DNA from: Diadophis punctatus similis
Lineage: Eukaryota; Chordata; Lepidosauria; Squamata; Dipsadidae
DNA: 64,000 nt
Direction: 5' to 3'
Assembly (NCBI GenBank): GCA_023053685.1
Contig: JALIGW010000003.1
Location: 137,017,126 to 137,081,125 of the forward strand
In this document: positions 48,163 to 59,042 of the stretch, piece after piece
How positions within the stretch are numbered: position 1 is the first letter of the stretch
Layout: every line of letters starts with the position of its first letter
Program-made: the position numbers and the translations under genes
Notes under the pieces: generated by a model
The model's input: only the letters and a program-made list of their open reading frames with translations
The model's database searches: none
What the model was told of the DNA's origin: nothing

Positions 48163-49144
48163 CATTCAGAAATATCTATTCCATCCAATTATTACTGACT
48201 AGATCTATCAACTTTTTTAATTCCATAAAAATTCACTATTTTTAAAAATATAAATATGAATATTGGTATGTTATTTACTATTCTTTTTAATAATTTTAGT
48301 AAGGATTATATTAAACAGATAAAGCAGATACAAAAACCTAATATGAAATACATTAAAAAGAATGTTTTTTTAAAAAGTGCAGAATCCGCCCCAAAAAAGG
48401 GAAAAAAAGAGAAAAGAACTGTATGAAAAAACTTCCCCCTTCATCTCCAGCAAGTATATTCAACATTAACAACTTGTGACTGTATCTTAAAAATATTACC
48501 AATTACATCTTCATTCCATATCTCAACACATTTTCTAAAAACTCTTTACCTTTGTTTCTTCTCTTAAAGTCCATTTGCAATTTCAGTGTAGTCTCTCGAG
48601 TAATTCTTTGACAGTCCAATTTAAATGAGTAATCCACATCTTTTTTGATATCTTATTTGTGTATCACTTTTGTTTTTTTTAATAGTCCTCCATTTGTAAA
48701 TCCATCTCTTTCTTGTAGATTATAATTTTTGATTCCTCTATATCCTTTTCAATTTTATTCAAAGAAATTTAATTCTCTTTAACACTTTTTGTTTGAAATA
48801 TTAGGTTAAGTAGCTCACACAGTTCTTCCTTTAACATAACCTCTAGTGCTTTCTAGTGATTACCCTTAGTTCAAAGCCTTCTTATCAGCAATTTATAAAT
48901 TGAGAAATTCCCATGCCTATTACAGAAAATAAAATCTTACAGAGCTGGAAACACACATATTTTCTTCTTTTTAAATGGGTTAAAGAGGGACTAACCCAGC
49001 GAATACAAAGCTTGCAGTTCTGAAAGATTTTCACTCTTTATAATAAAAAGAAAGTTAAAACTCCCAAGGAGTTTAAAAAGATGAGGGTTGGTTGAACTTT
49101 GACTTCTTAAAAAAGGCTATATTAATGGCTCAGAGCATGATAAA
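48163..49144. other. PHACTR1 intron, nothing recognised
   Basis: AT-rich; T-rich TTTAAATCC-type sequence near 48480-48800 could be a very old LINE remnant but I cannot identify it. Confidence 0.4.
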
Positions 49145-49640
49145 ATTTAATTTAATTTAATTTAATGGATTTCTATGCCGCTCAACTCCCTGAGGACTCT
49201 GGGCGGCTCACAACATGTTAGATTCCATTACAAATATAAAATACAGTAGTTAAAAATACAAAATACAAAAGTTAAAAAGAGTATCTCATATTTACAATCA
49301 AGGGGGGAGACCCATATGTAATCTAGTTGGTCTCACTTTCACCCCGCCTGCCGGAAGAGCCAAGTTTTTATTGCTTTCCGGAAGGCCAGTAGGGTGGGGA
49401 TGGTCCTGATCTCCGGGGGAAGCTGGTTCCACAGGGAGGGAGCTCCCACAGAGAAGGCCCTCCCCCTCGGCCCCGCCAGCCAGCATTGTTTGGTCGACGG
49501 GACCTGGAGGAGGCCGACTCTGTGGGCCCTGACCGGTCGTAGGGAGGTATGCGGCAGGATGCGGTCCCGAAGGTAACCTGGCCCTGAGCCATGTAGGGCT
49601 TTAAAGGTAACGACCAACACCTTAAATTGGAAACCCACGA
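49145..49640 (-). pseudogene. L2-type LINE, ORF2 C-terminus and 3' end
   Basis: On the - strand the frame from about 49640 to 49339 reads FKVLVVTFKALHGSGPGYLR, then RAHRVGLLQVPS, RGRAFSVGAPSLWNQLPPEI and FRKAIKTWLFRQAG, the conserved L2 C-terminus with no stop. The 3' end follows (complement of GGATTTCTATGCCGCTCAACTC and an AATTT-rich tail at 49145). The low number of defects suggests moderate age. Confidence 0.85.
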
Positions 49641-50089
49641 TTCCCAATTGATCGCAAGCAGCTACAAAAATATCAATTTCTGCTGTTGACTCACAAAAAA
49701 ACCCAGCTGTCTGGAATACATGAGTGTGCTCTCCAGACTTCTCTTTAATCCAAGGAGAATTATTGGCAGTCTGGATCCTGCATCCAACCGCATTTCTGCT
49801 GTGGTGTCCCCAGCAAAGCCCTGGGCATCTATTCACCTGCCTTACCCGAAACATTCTCCACATATTATTTACTAATCTGTGCAATTTTTCAGGTGAGACT
49901 TGTGTGGAAAATTTTAAAGAAAGGCATTTAATATAAGAATTAAATCAATTCACATTGAAATGTAAACAATTTTCTCCCCATTTCTAATTGACACTATAGA
50001 TTTTATATGGCCCATTCTTGAGAGTGTTTTTACTTTATTCTTTCTCTCCTTTCACTCATATATCTGTATTAATATTGTGTCTTATACAT
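49641..50089. other. Intron; - strand frame continues upstream of the L2
   Basis: The open - strand frame of the L2 extends to 49884 without a stop, but the extra 80 residues are not recognised and are not L2-like; probably chance. The remainder is AT-rich intron. Confidence 0.45.
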
Positions 50090-51775
50090 AAGATATGGAA
50101 ATCAAATTCTTCAACATCTTCATCAATCACTTGGACGAGGGGATAGATGGGGAACTCATCAAATTTGCAGATGACATCAAGCTGGCAGGAATAGCCAACA
50201 CTCCAGAAGATAGGCTTAAAATACAGAAGGATCTTGACAAACTTGAACATTGGGTGCTCTCTAACAAAATGGAATTCAATGGTGAAAAAAGTAAGGTTCT
50301 ACATTTAGGCAAGAAAAACAAAATGCACAGGAACAGTATATGTAAGGTGACCAGACATCCCGCTTTTGGCGGGACAGACCCAATTTTAAACAAATTGTCC
50401 CGCATCCCACGGTGTTTCAAAAAAGTCCCGCTTTTTGAATTTGCGCAAAGCGCCTCGCTTCCCTCGAGCGGATCTTGAGGGAAACAGCTGCGCCCGCACA
50501 CTAAGATCTCGCCAGCTCCGGGCCAGGAAGGGAAAACCCCCCACCGCGCTCCGACGTGCCCGAGGGCCCAGTTCAGCGCCTCGCACGCTCAGCCCTGCTT
50601 GACGGCAACAGCCAGAAATGGGCTTCCGGAGGCATAGGGGGAGCAGCGGCTTTGGCAGGTCTGGCCGTGTCCTTTCCCAGGTCTGCCACACGGGGGAAAG
50701 GAGCGGAGGCGTGGGGCACCCGCCGGACGCCGCCCCAGAGAGAAGACCAGGCCCGGCTGGCAAGGGCCAGGAAGGATTTTTCCCACGCCGCCAGCCAGCT
50801 TGTCCTCCGGGCCAGACTCAGCAGAGGCTGCAGCTTTGTGCACCCCCCCCCATCGCAGCCCTTACCGCTGCCATGGCCGGGGCTCGCCTCTGCTGCGTCT
50901 GGCCCGGAGGACAAGCTGGCTGGCAGCACGGGAAAAATCCTTCCTGGCCCTTGCCAGCCGGGCCTGGTCTTCTCTCCGGGGCAGCGTCCGGCGGGTGCCC
51001 CACGCCTCCACTCCTTCCCCCCATGTGGCAGACCCGGGAAAGGACACGGCCAGACCTGCCAAAGCCGCTGCTCCCTCTATGCCTCCGGAAGTGCATTCCT
51101 GGCTGTTGCCATCAAGTGGGGCTGAGCGTGCGAGGCCATGGCAGCGGTAAGGGTCTTTAAGTGTGGAGCGGGGCGGTGGGGCTGCTAAGTGAAGGAAGGG
51201 AGAAGAGCTTGAGGTTTCGGAGCGAAATCCGGGAAGTAATTAAAATCCTTCCCGAAGTCTTTTGTCCTGGCGCGGAAAGGGAAGGCGTGGATCATCTCCC
51301 CCACCGTCAATGGTGTCCCGCTTTACCAAAGTGAAAATCTGGTCACCTTAAGTATATGTGGTACCTTGCTCAATAGTAGTAACTGTGAGAGGGATCTTGG
51401 AGACCTAGTGGACAACCATTTAAATATAAGCCAGCAGAGTACAGCAGCTGCCAAAAAAGCCAACACAGTTCTAGGCTGCATAAACAGAGGGAGTGAAGCT
51501 ATTCTTCAAAGCACCTGAGGGTAGGACAAGAAGCAACGGATGAAAACTAATCAAGGAGAGAAGCAACTTAGAACTAAAGAGAAATTTCCTGACAGAACAA
51601 TTAATCAGTGGAACAGCTTGCCTCCAGAAGTTGTGAATGCTCCAACACTGGAAGTTTTTAAGAAGATGTTGGATAATCATTTGTCTGAAGAGGTGTAGGG
51701 TTTCCTGTCTAAGCAGGGGGTTGGACTAGAAGACCTCCAAGGTCCCTTCCAACTCTGTTATTATTATATACATAT
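50090..51775 (+). pseudogene. CR1-type LINE, RT to 3' end, split by a fold-back hAT element
   Basis: 50100-50342 encodes IFINHLDEGIDGELIKFADD, the CR1 reverse-transcriptase catalytic FADD box, followed by DRLKIQKDLDKLEHW and MEFNGEKSKVLHLGKKNKMH. After the insertion the LINE resumes at 51359 in register (the continuing sequence has several stops: [14 protein letters not shown], then the C-terminal EVVNAPTLEVFKKM-like block near 51630) and ends with the CR1 tail AGACCTCCAAGGTCCCTTCC near 51740. Confidence 0.85.
50343..51350. mobile_element. hAT-type fold-back element, TAAGGTGACCAGA family (copy 2)
   Basis: Left end TAAGGTGACCAGA, right end TCTGGTCACCTTA, perfect 8-bp duplication AGTATATG (50335-50342 and 51351-51358). 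Inside, about 50578-50830 and 50888-51142 are inverted copies of each other (GCCTCGCACGCTCAGCCC against GGGCTGAGCGTGCGAGGC; GCCAGCTTGTCCTCCGGGCC near the loop), giving a hairpin with arms of about 250 bp. The overlapping frames of up to 189 codons on both strands result from this palindrome. Confidence 0.92.
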
Positions 51776-52171
51776 ATAATTATTATAAAATTACAATTTA
51801 AAAAAATGAAATACAAATGCAGCAGTTTATATGGGATAGTCTTTTACTGAAATCCTATTACTATAACATAATCCTAATCCAAGCAGTTTCATTCATTCAT
51901 TTATCATATCTCCATATCATCCATCTCATTTAAGTGACTCTAAAACATATCAAAATATATTAGTGTGCAAAGCGTATGGAAGCTAAGTTTGATATTAGTA
52001 AAAGTAGTGAGCTTTTTTTCTAATCTTAATGAAACTCATAAGCATTGGGGGGGAATCATTGTTTCTTTTTCTACAGGTAATATATGAAGCATTGTAGCTA
52101 AAAATGTTAGTCAATTATATGAAGAGGAAGGAAGAAATGAGATTTCTTCCAGCTTATTCCTCTTTGCGTCT
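51776..52171. other. PHACTR1 intron, nothing recognised
   Basis: AT-rich intronic sequence. Confidence 0.45.
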
Positions 52172-52179
52172 CTTCAGGT

Positions 52180-52471
52180 CAGGGGTGGGTTCCTCCCGGT
52201 TCGGACCAGTTCACCCAAAACAGTGGCAACCCGCTGGTGATGTCACGATGATGTCACCAAACCGGATTGGTCGGTGCCAAAAAATCAATTTTTTTTCTTC
52301 TGCGCATGCGCAGAAGCCAAGTTTCCGGCACTGTGCATGCGGTCACCATCTTGTTCTCGGTGTTTTTATTTTTTTTCATTTTTTCTGGTTTTTTGCACTG
52401 CGCATGCGCGCAGGGCCACGCGGCACAGGAGGAAGTGAACTAGCAGTGAGGTAAGTTGGAACCCACCCCTG
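52180..52471. mobile_element. hAT-type MITE, CAGTGGTGGG family (copy 10)
   Basis: Begins CAGGGGTGGGTTCCTCCCGG and ends GGAACCCACCCCTG; flanking 8-mers CTTCAGGT (52172-52179) and CTTCAGAT (52472-52479) differ at one base. Two NRF1-type sites: TGCGCATGCGCA at 52301-52312 and TGCGCATGCGCG at 52399-52410. It lies about 330 bp upstream of exon D. Confidence 0.88.
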
Positions 52472-52536
52472 CTTCAGATGTTCTTTATAGATGCATATGT
52501 ATTAGAGGTTTCAACTGAATGGCCATGTAGATTGCT

Positions 52537-52622
52537 GTAACAACCTACAAAATTCGCTTAACAGATGTCTCGTTTAACAACAGAAATTTTGGGCTCAGTT
52601 GTGGTCATAAGTCGAGGACTTG
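52537..52622. mobile_element. TA-flanked MITE (Tc1/mariner-like), right-end fragment
   Basis: Matches the last 85 bp of the element at 15507: AAATTCGCTTAACAGATGTC, AACAGAAATTTTGGGCTCAG, GTCATAAGTCGAGGACT. Confidence 0.75.
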
Positions 52623-52796
52623 AACCAGGAAGGATGGCATGATACATATAGTAATCTCTCATATCTACTTGAACTGCCTGAGATGTGCAAGAGAAAAAAT
52701 GTTTTCAATGTTAGAGGAGTCAATGGCTGTGGAGAGAATCAAAGTACCTTTTTCCACCTATGCTCATAACCGAGTTTCTCAACCTTTGTTTTTAAG

Positions 52797-53121
52797 ATCC
52801 TGGTGCTCCGATGAAGCTGCCTTGTATGCCAGTCAAGCTATCACCTCCACTACCTCCAAAGAAAGTCATGATTTGCATGCCTTTAGGGGGACCCGATCTC
52901 TCCCACACATCCTATTCCGCACAGAAGAACTCCCAGCATCCATTGACTTCGCATCATCACACAGTCCTACCATCACAGTTAGCAGCGCATCAGCATCACT
53001 ACGGCAGCCACAGCCCACATATGCCTTCTGGATCCAGCACGTTACCCATGCACCCTTCAGGATGTCGCATGATCGAGGAGTTGAATAAAACACTGTCCAT
53101 GACCATGCAGCGGCTAGAAAG
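52797..53121 (+). CDS. PHACTR1: PHACTR1 exon D
   Basis: A 325-bp exon from a TTTTTAAG acceptor (52796) to a GTAATT donor (53122), entering in phase 1 and leaving in phase 2. Joined to the terminal G of exon B or C it reads [20 protein letters not shown], then [17 protein letters not shown], a His/Ser/Gln-rich region ([13 protein letters not shown]), [20 protein letters not shown] and TMQRLE. These blocks match PHACTR1 as I remember it nearly residue for residue in the DPGAP...KVMICMP and [21 protein letters not shown] parts, which makes PHACTR1 more likely than PHACTR2, 3 or 4. The proline-rich start is probably an SH3/WW-type ligand; the rest lacks a folded domain and connects the RPEL motifs. 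Codons in the His-rich part vary most. Confidence 0.96.
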
Positions 53122-53394
53122 GTAATTTGAGCATCCCAACTCCGCATAGTGACAAGAAAAGCTGTGTAAAAGAAACATCTCGATTAACAAATCCTAATCT
53201 CTCACGAGCAAGCTGGTTTCCAGAATCTGGTTTGTCATCCTAGAAAACGGTGCTGAATTAGAAAGGTTTCTAGTTAAATCCAACGAACTCTTCTTACGGG
53301 CCCAAATTGTTTACTCACAGAAGGGGTAATTTCAAAAAATTTCAAAAAATTTTGGCCATGCCTTCTTTCTAGTGACTTAACCTTTAGTGCAGAT

Positions 53395-53660
53395 ATCTAA
53401 GGAAATTCTCAGTCATCCAGGTCATGATTATTCCAAAGGTGCTTTTTTATTTCCAAGAGGCAACTGGACTTTCTGGTTTTTCTTTGAAGACGTTTCACTT
53501 CTCATCCAAGAAGCTTCTCCAGCTCTCATCCAAGAAGCTTCTTCAGAGCTGAAGAAGCTTCTTGGATGAGAAGCTAAATGTCTTCAAAGAAAAACCAGAA
53601 AGTCCAGCTGCCTCTTGGGGAAAAAAGAAGAAGAAGAAGAAAGCACCTTTGGGACTTTAG
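53395..53660. mobile_element. Inverted-repeat version of the GATGAG...GAAACGTC repeat
   Basis: Same repeat as 7080-7425, but here two copies of the motif face each other: GACGTTTCACTTCTCATCCAAG at about 53488 and CTTGGATGAGAAGCTAAATGTC at about 53560, with flanks TCTGGTTTTTCTTTGAA and TTCAAAGAAAAACCAGA also inverted. An (AAG)n run follows at 53626. Element class tentative (Penelope-like). Confidence 0.5.
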
Positions 53661-53687
53661 TGCAGATAATTCTCCACACTGAGAGCA

Positions 53688-53912
53688 AAGGACACAGTGG
53701 TTAGAATGAAGTATTGCAGGGTAATTCTATCAAATGCCAGCAGTTTGATTCTCACTGGATCAAGGTTGACTCAGTCTTCCATCCTTCCAAGATGGATAAA
53801 ATGAGGACCCAGATTGTTGGGGGCAATATGCTGACTCTGTAAACCACTTAGAGAGGGCTGTAAAGCACTATGAAGCGGTATATAAGGGCTATTGCTATTG
53901 CTATTGCTATCC
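53688..53912 (+). repeat. tRNA-derived snake SINE (copy 6)
   Basis: Contains ACACAGTGGTTAGAATG (A-box), GATCAAGGTTGACTCAGTC, GGACCCAGATTGTTGGGGGC and GAAGCGGTATATAAGG, ending in a GCTATT repeat. Confidence 0.85.
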
Positions 53913-54586
53913 ATAATGGAAAGATGCAGCACTCAGCAATGGAATCCGGATAGAACTGGAAAATACGTGTATGGAGTCTTGAATCTCCCAATCAGTAGTG
54001 ACGATGCTGGATAGATAGTTCAATGATAGAAAGCATCATTCCCCATTAGAGGCAGATACCAAGAAATCAGGAACTATAGAAATAGAGCTCTTTGAGCATA
54101 GGCAATACAGAAGTACATTTTAATACAGAATTATATTTAATTAATATTCATCAAAATGTTGAGATTATATTATGCTACATTACTTATTCTTGGTGAGGAT
54201 AATACAGTTATCCCCATCATTTCTTTTTTTCTTGGTAAATATTCATTTTGAGGGCTTGTAATAAATATAAGCTTTGAACATTGTAGACTATGTACAATTT
54301 AGACACATTTCCATTATCTTTGAGATGATAGTGGTCTTTTTAGGGGTTAGAGTAATTTGGAGAGCAATTTCGCTAACACCTCTTTGAAAATTGTTCGATA
54401 CTAATACTGTACCTTTACAGACACTATTACGAATCAGAAACATTCCTGCATCACATATTTCTGCTTCCCATTTGTTGGTTTCATGTTTTTGAAAAATGTG
54501 TGGCTATCTATTCTGATGGGTCAGACCCGATTAAGGAGATGAAGAAAATTACTACCCTTACTGCCTTTATTTTTTATACTGATATT
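53913..54586. other. PHACTR1 intron D-E, nothing recognised
   Basis: AT-rich intronic sequence. Confidence 0.45.
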
Positions 54587-54588
54587 TA

Positions 54589-55954
54589 CCATATTTTTCG
54601 GAGTATAGGATGCACCAGAATATAGGATGCACCTTAATTTTGGGGGAGCAAAACAAGAAAAAAATAATTCTGCCATACCTAGCATTCAATACTTTAGCAA
54701 GTGATTGCGGTATGCCCCCCTCCTCTCTCTCTCTCTCCCCCCTTCCCCTCCCTCTCCCTCTCCCTCCCCCCTTTCTTCCTCCCTCCCTCTCTTTGAAATA
54801 AATCTGCTGGCTTTGGTGGGGTTTCTATGGACACCTCACCGTTTGCCCTGTTTTTGGAATGGGGAGAAAAGTGATTGCAGAAGCAAAAAAAGAGCATTGT
54901 GTTTCAGGCTGCAGCCCGAAAACACTTCCCTCCCCGATTCCAAAATTGGAGGAAGGCTTTTTGCACACCGCTCAGAGCATTGCATTGCAGCCCCTGCTGC
55001 CGCGGGGGTCTCTGCCTGAGAAGGACCCTCAAGCAGCCACCTCTAGGGAGCCACCCTCGTCCTCAGGAGGCAGCCGCCCCTTTAAGAGTGAAGCAGCTTT
55101 TTTATTTTTTATTTCCCTCCTTCCAGCCTGAGCCGGCCGATCGCGAGCCCGCCTGCAGTGACAGCGCGCCACAGACGTTCGTGGAGGGGATGGGATCGCT
55201 TGCCACCGCCGCCGCGCAGGTATGTGAGTCGCCCAGGGATCAGCCGCACCTCGGGTTGGAGGGTCCTTGTCCTGCTGCTGCCCCAAGGAAGCTGCGGAGC
55301 TGAAGAAGCCTCCACCCACCTGCCAGCTCGCCACTCAGCCTGGGGAGGAAAGCGTTTTCAGGCGGCAGCGCTGCGATCCCCTTCCCGATTCCAAAAGGCT
55401 GAGTGGCAAGCTGGCAGATGGGTGGAGGCTTCTTCAGCTCCGCAGCTTCCTTGGGGCAGCAGCAGGACAAGGACCCTCCAACCCGAGGTGCGGCTGACCC
55501 CTGGGCGACTCACATACCTGCTTGGCGGTGGCAAACGATCACCTCCCCCCTCCCCTCCGCGAACGTCTGTGGCGTGCTGTCACTGCCGGCGGGCTCGCGA
55601 TCGGCTGGTTCAGGCTAGAAGGAGGGAAATAAAAAATAAAAAAGCTCCCTCACTCTTAAAGGGGCTGCTGCCTCCTGAGGATGGGGGTGGCTCCCTGGAG
55701 ATGGCTGATTGAGGGTCCTTTTCGGCAAAGAAGAGCAGCGCGTTTCCGGTGGCGGGCAGCGCCGGTTGCACGCCCCGTTTTGGGAATTGGGGAGGGGATC
55801 GCAGCGCTGCCGCCTGAAAATGCTTTCCTCCCCTGACTAAGTGGTGGGCTGGCAGGTGGGGGGGTGAGGGCTACATTCGGAGTATAAGACGCACCCAGTT
55901 TTTGACCCTCTTTTGGGGAGTAAAAAGGTGCGTCTTATACTCTGAAAAATACGG
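54589..55954. mobile_element. TA-flanked fold-back element with CCGTATTTTTC termini (copy 2)
   Basis: Same termini as 25618-26107: CCATATTTTTCGGAGTATAGG at the left, ACTCTGAAAAATACGG at the right, TA on each side (54587-54588, 55955-55956), and subterminal GTGCGTCTTATAC. The core is a GC-rich palindrome: about 55024-55342 is the inverted copy of about 55399-55718 (GTCCTTGTCCTGCTGCTGCC against GGCAGCAGCAGGACAAGGAC, also AGACGTTCGTGGAGG and its complement), with a loop of about 55 bp. Overlapping frames of up to 184 codons here are artefacts of the palindrome. Confidence 0.9.
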
Positions 55955-55956
55955 TA

Positions 55957-57865
55957 TGTGTTTGTGGGTGGAATACCATAATAATTATTATGTTCGTTAT
56001 TCAGATTTAGGCTCGATCAGGCAATTTGTAATATAAGGTGTTCATTTTTTAAAAAGCAAATGATTATTAGATGGATGGTTGCACCGTGCAGTGTGTTTAT
56101 GGCAAAGAGTCGTTTCAAATTCCTGACTTGTCATGCAAAGGCAATAGTCGCTGCCAGGTGCTTTATTAATCATCTTATATAATTATATAATTCCTGTATA
56201 ATGGTGTAACTAATTATCCCTATGATATATTGGTTCTGTCCCTATTATATATCAGTTATATGTCATCCCTATGATATATCAGTTATATAATAATATAACC
56301 AATTATTCCTATATAATTATATAATCCCTATATAATGAATCTGCTATGATTATTTCCTATTGTCAACTGCAGTCTTAGTAGATGCTCTGAATGTAGGACT
56401 ACTAGACCAAATGTTCTGAACCTCTTTCTTTGTGCGGTTGTGGTTTTCAAAAGCGGTTTTCAGCCCATTTTATATACCAGAAGGAATTTAAAAAGCAGAT
56501 ACATTTTGAACGTTTCACCCTCGTTTCCATACCTATTATATTCATCTCAATAATTTATCTGCAGCAATCTTCCCAGTGGGGGGAAAGATTATGCTTGTAA
56601 AATTATCTGCAGAAATCTTACAGATCATGGGTTGTCTGGAAGCACAGATTAGGAACTACGGTGGCAGAAAAATGAGTGTTTGGGGATTTCCCCCCCCCCC
56701 TTATGAGATGGCATTCTTTAGCAACACTTAATGTTGTAGTGGAGACCAAGCAGTCTAAAATGAAAGGCCTGTGGGGCTGATAGGGCATTTCACTCTTTTC
56801 CAAGTGTATGAATCTTGGGAAACATCACATTTGCAGGTATGGGTTTAATGGGGCTCATTTAAAATATCATGCCGGCGGGGTTCTAACTAGCCCGGTTCTT
56901 CTTAATAATCATAAATTGTTATGAGATTGGAATTGTATTTCATGACACTTTTGGAGCCTCGGCTTACAATAAGACATTAATTAGACAAGATTCAGTCAGA
57001 TGGCAACTCTTTGAAAGGATGGAAGCAGAGAGTACAGAGTACAGTAATTAATGGTCCCCATGAAAGAAATATGCCAAAGAACATGGATTGCTCTCTCGTG
57101 CTGTCTGAGTTCCTGGAGTCAAAGGGAAACCTACTTATCCTTGCAATTGTGCACAATGTAATGAGAAGATTTAAAACACTCGCCCTCCCTCTTCCCCGAA
57201 CAACATGATTTACATCAAAAAAACGCTATTTGAATTTCAAGAGAAAACTGGAGGCTGTTCCAGTTTCATCCTGCCGACTATTTACATAACAAAGAAGTGT
57301 TGTTGTATTCATACGCAATTTACTTTACCCCTAATCTGATCCTAACCCTACAACTGTAAAGGAAAAGAACAAGAGTGCAGGTTCAGAGATAATTCTGTCA
57401 TTCAGATTCAAATGTTATGTATCTAGTTGTTTGCACAAAGATAATTACTTCGAAAAGGTGTGCTGTGTTGTAGAATAGTTCTTCCTATGCATAATTTCAG
57501 TAATCCTTATAGCAACCCTGTTGCAGGATAGAATAAAAATAATGTAGCTAAAATCTTCATGGTAGCAGAAGGGTGAGATGATGGCCTCATTAAGAGCTCA
57601 ATCTTTTATTTGACCATTAAATCAATACTGAGCTTGGCAGTAGCAGATAGACAAACCTAATTGATGGCCAATAAATAAACAGGTCAGATTTGGAACTGCT
57701 TGGATGAGAGACCTGTAAGGCACTCTATGTCAACTTTGGCAATTTTAAGATGCCTGGCCTTCAACTCCCAAAATTCCCTAGCCAGTATTAAGTATCAAGC
57801 TAAAGATAGAAATCCTCTTTATATTACAAAGTAATTCAGTGCTATCTGAGGTACCTTTACCTTTG
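55957..57865. other. PHACTR1 intron; palindromic-MITE remnant at about 57733-57790
   Basis: Mostly unrecognised AT-rich intron. 56165-56335 has imperfect repeats of CCCTATGATATAT and ATAATTATATAAT. At 57733-57790 TTTGGCAATTTTAAGATG...CTTCAACTCCCA-AAATTCCCTAGCCAG is the left arm of the element at 24920. Confidence 0.45.
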
Positions 57866-57869
57866 CAGG

Positions 57870-58439
57870 TGTTGTAAGGAATATCCTTCTGGGTTCATTT
57901 CCAAGTGGGGAAAAAGACACTGGATTCATGAAAGTTGCTTGGAAAGAAGGTTTAATGGTGGACAGGAGCACATGGCATGAGCCCCTGTACAGAAAAGGTA
58001 GCTTACATTTTTCCAGGTGTGGGTGAAGAGAAAAAGAGAAAGAAGAGATGCTGAGTTCCTTGTTTTATACTCTCTGTTGGGTCCCACCTCTTAGTTTCCT
58101 GTTCCTGTATAGAAATGTATCCCATTGGCTCTCAGACCCCCCATGGGCATGCTGGGGCAACTTTTGGCTTTTGTCTAATCCAGCTTTGGCTGAATGAAAG
58201 GGCCTTGGGCAAATCCTATTATGGTTTTATTATGCAGAAGACTTCCAGGCCAGGTGAGAGGAATATGTGAGCTGGGCCCAGCCCCCAATGACCCATTGGC
58301 AAGGGGTGGGGGTTTTCCAAGAGTCTTTTGTCCGCTCACAAGCATGTTTCCAGATATATTCCACAGAATATATTCTGCCTTTTAATATCTCCCAGGACAT
58401 CTCATTTCCTAGGAGAGGGGTGGGTGCTAACTTCCTACA
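57870..58439 (-). mobile_element. Solo LTR, endogenous-retrovirus type
   Basis: On the - strand it begins TGTAGGAAGTTAGC and ends CTTACAACA (TG...CA boundaries), with a 4-bp duplication CAGG at 57866-57869 and 58440-58443; a 4-bp duplication is typical of gammaretrovirus-like integrases. A TATA box (TATAAAAC, 58070-58063 on the - strand) and an ATTAAA-type polyadenylation signal about 110 bp downstream (57956-57951) fit a U3-R-U5 layout of 570 bp. There is no internal viral coding sequence next to it, so it is the product of LTR-LTR recombination. The class is inferred from layout only. Confidence 0.8.
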
Positions 58440-58525
58440 CAGGACTGAACAATTCCAGGTGAGCATTTGAAGTCTCCATTGATGAACTTGCTCTGTAACT
58501 GGAAGATGTCATTTTCAGATCCTGC

Positions 58526-59042
58526 AATGGGACAACTCACTTGGCCAACTTGCCATGGCCAACTCACCACCGCCATTTCATTGTGGCCAGCTCACCATGG
58601 CCAATTTGCTGCAGGACAACTCACCGCGGGACAATTGAATAATTCAATTTAATTATTTAAAATAATTTCAAAAAATAGTTTAATTTTTGTCATTCACATT
58701 TCATTCTGTCCCTCTTTTTGCATCCTTTCTTTAATGATTCTATTATACCTTATGTACCTTATGATTCTTGACGAACGTATCTTTTCTTTTATGTACACTG
58801 AGAGCATATGCACCAAGACAAATTCCTTGTGTGTCCAATCACACTTGGCCAATAAAATATTCTATTCTATTCTATTCTATTCTATTCTATTCTATTCTAT
58901 TCTATTCTATTCTATTCTATTCTATTCTATCCCACCATTTCTTAGATATTAGTGTAACTCTTGTCCCAGGGTGAGTTGGCCGTGACAAGTTGACCATGGC
59001 GAGTTGGCTGCGGCGAGTTAGTCACAGCAAGTTGCCTGAGAC
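58526..59042. repeat. Inverted arrays of a GGCCAACTCACC-like unit, split by a LINE tail
   Basis: 58526-58635 holds about seven units related to TGGCCAACTCACCA; 58968-59030 holds the complement (GGGTGAGTTGGCCG, GGCGAGTTGGCTGCGGCGAG). The AT-rich interior (58636-58750) is interrupted by the LINE 3' tail at 58755. This is probably a DNA transposon with repeated subterminal motifs; the exact ends and any target duplication could not be fixed. Confidence 0.55.
58755..58930 (+). repeat. Snake CR1/L3-like LINE 3' tail plus (TTCTA)n
   Basis: TTATGATTCTTGACGAACG through CACACTTGGCCAATAAAATA is the same tail as at 2800 and 24129, followed by about 14 TTCTA units at 58859-58930. Confidence 0.85.

Noticed and set aside
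50556..51160. Overlapping open frames of up to 189 codons on both strands
   Set aside because: They lie in the inverted arms of a fold-back hAT element; GC-rich palindromic DNA leaves both strands open. No protein domain is visible and the frames mirror each other.
55029..55712. Open frames up to 184 codons in a GC-rich island
   Set aside because: Same cause: inverted arms inside the TA-flanked element at 54589-55954. The two arms encode near-identical peptides in opposite orientation.
58467..59040. CRISPR-like array of regularly spaced repeats
   Set aside because: Units are contiguous rather than separated by unique spacers, the context is vertebrate intron, and the opposite end holds the complementary array as in a DNA transposon.
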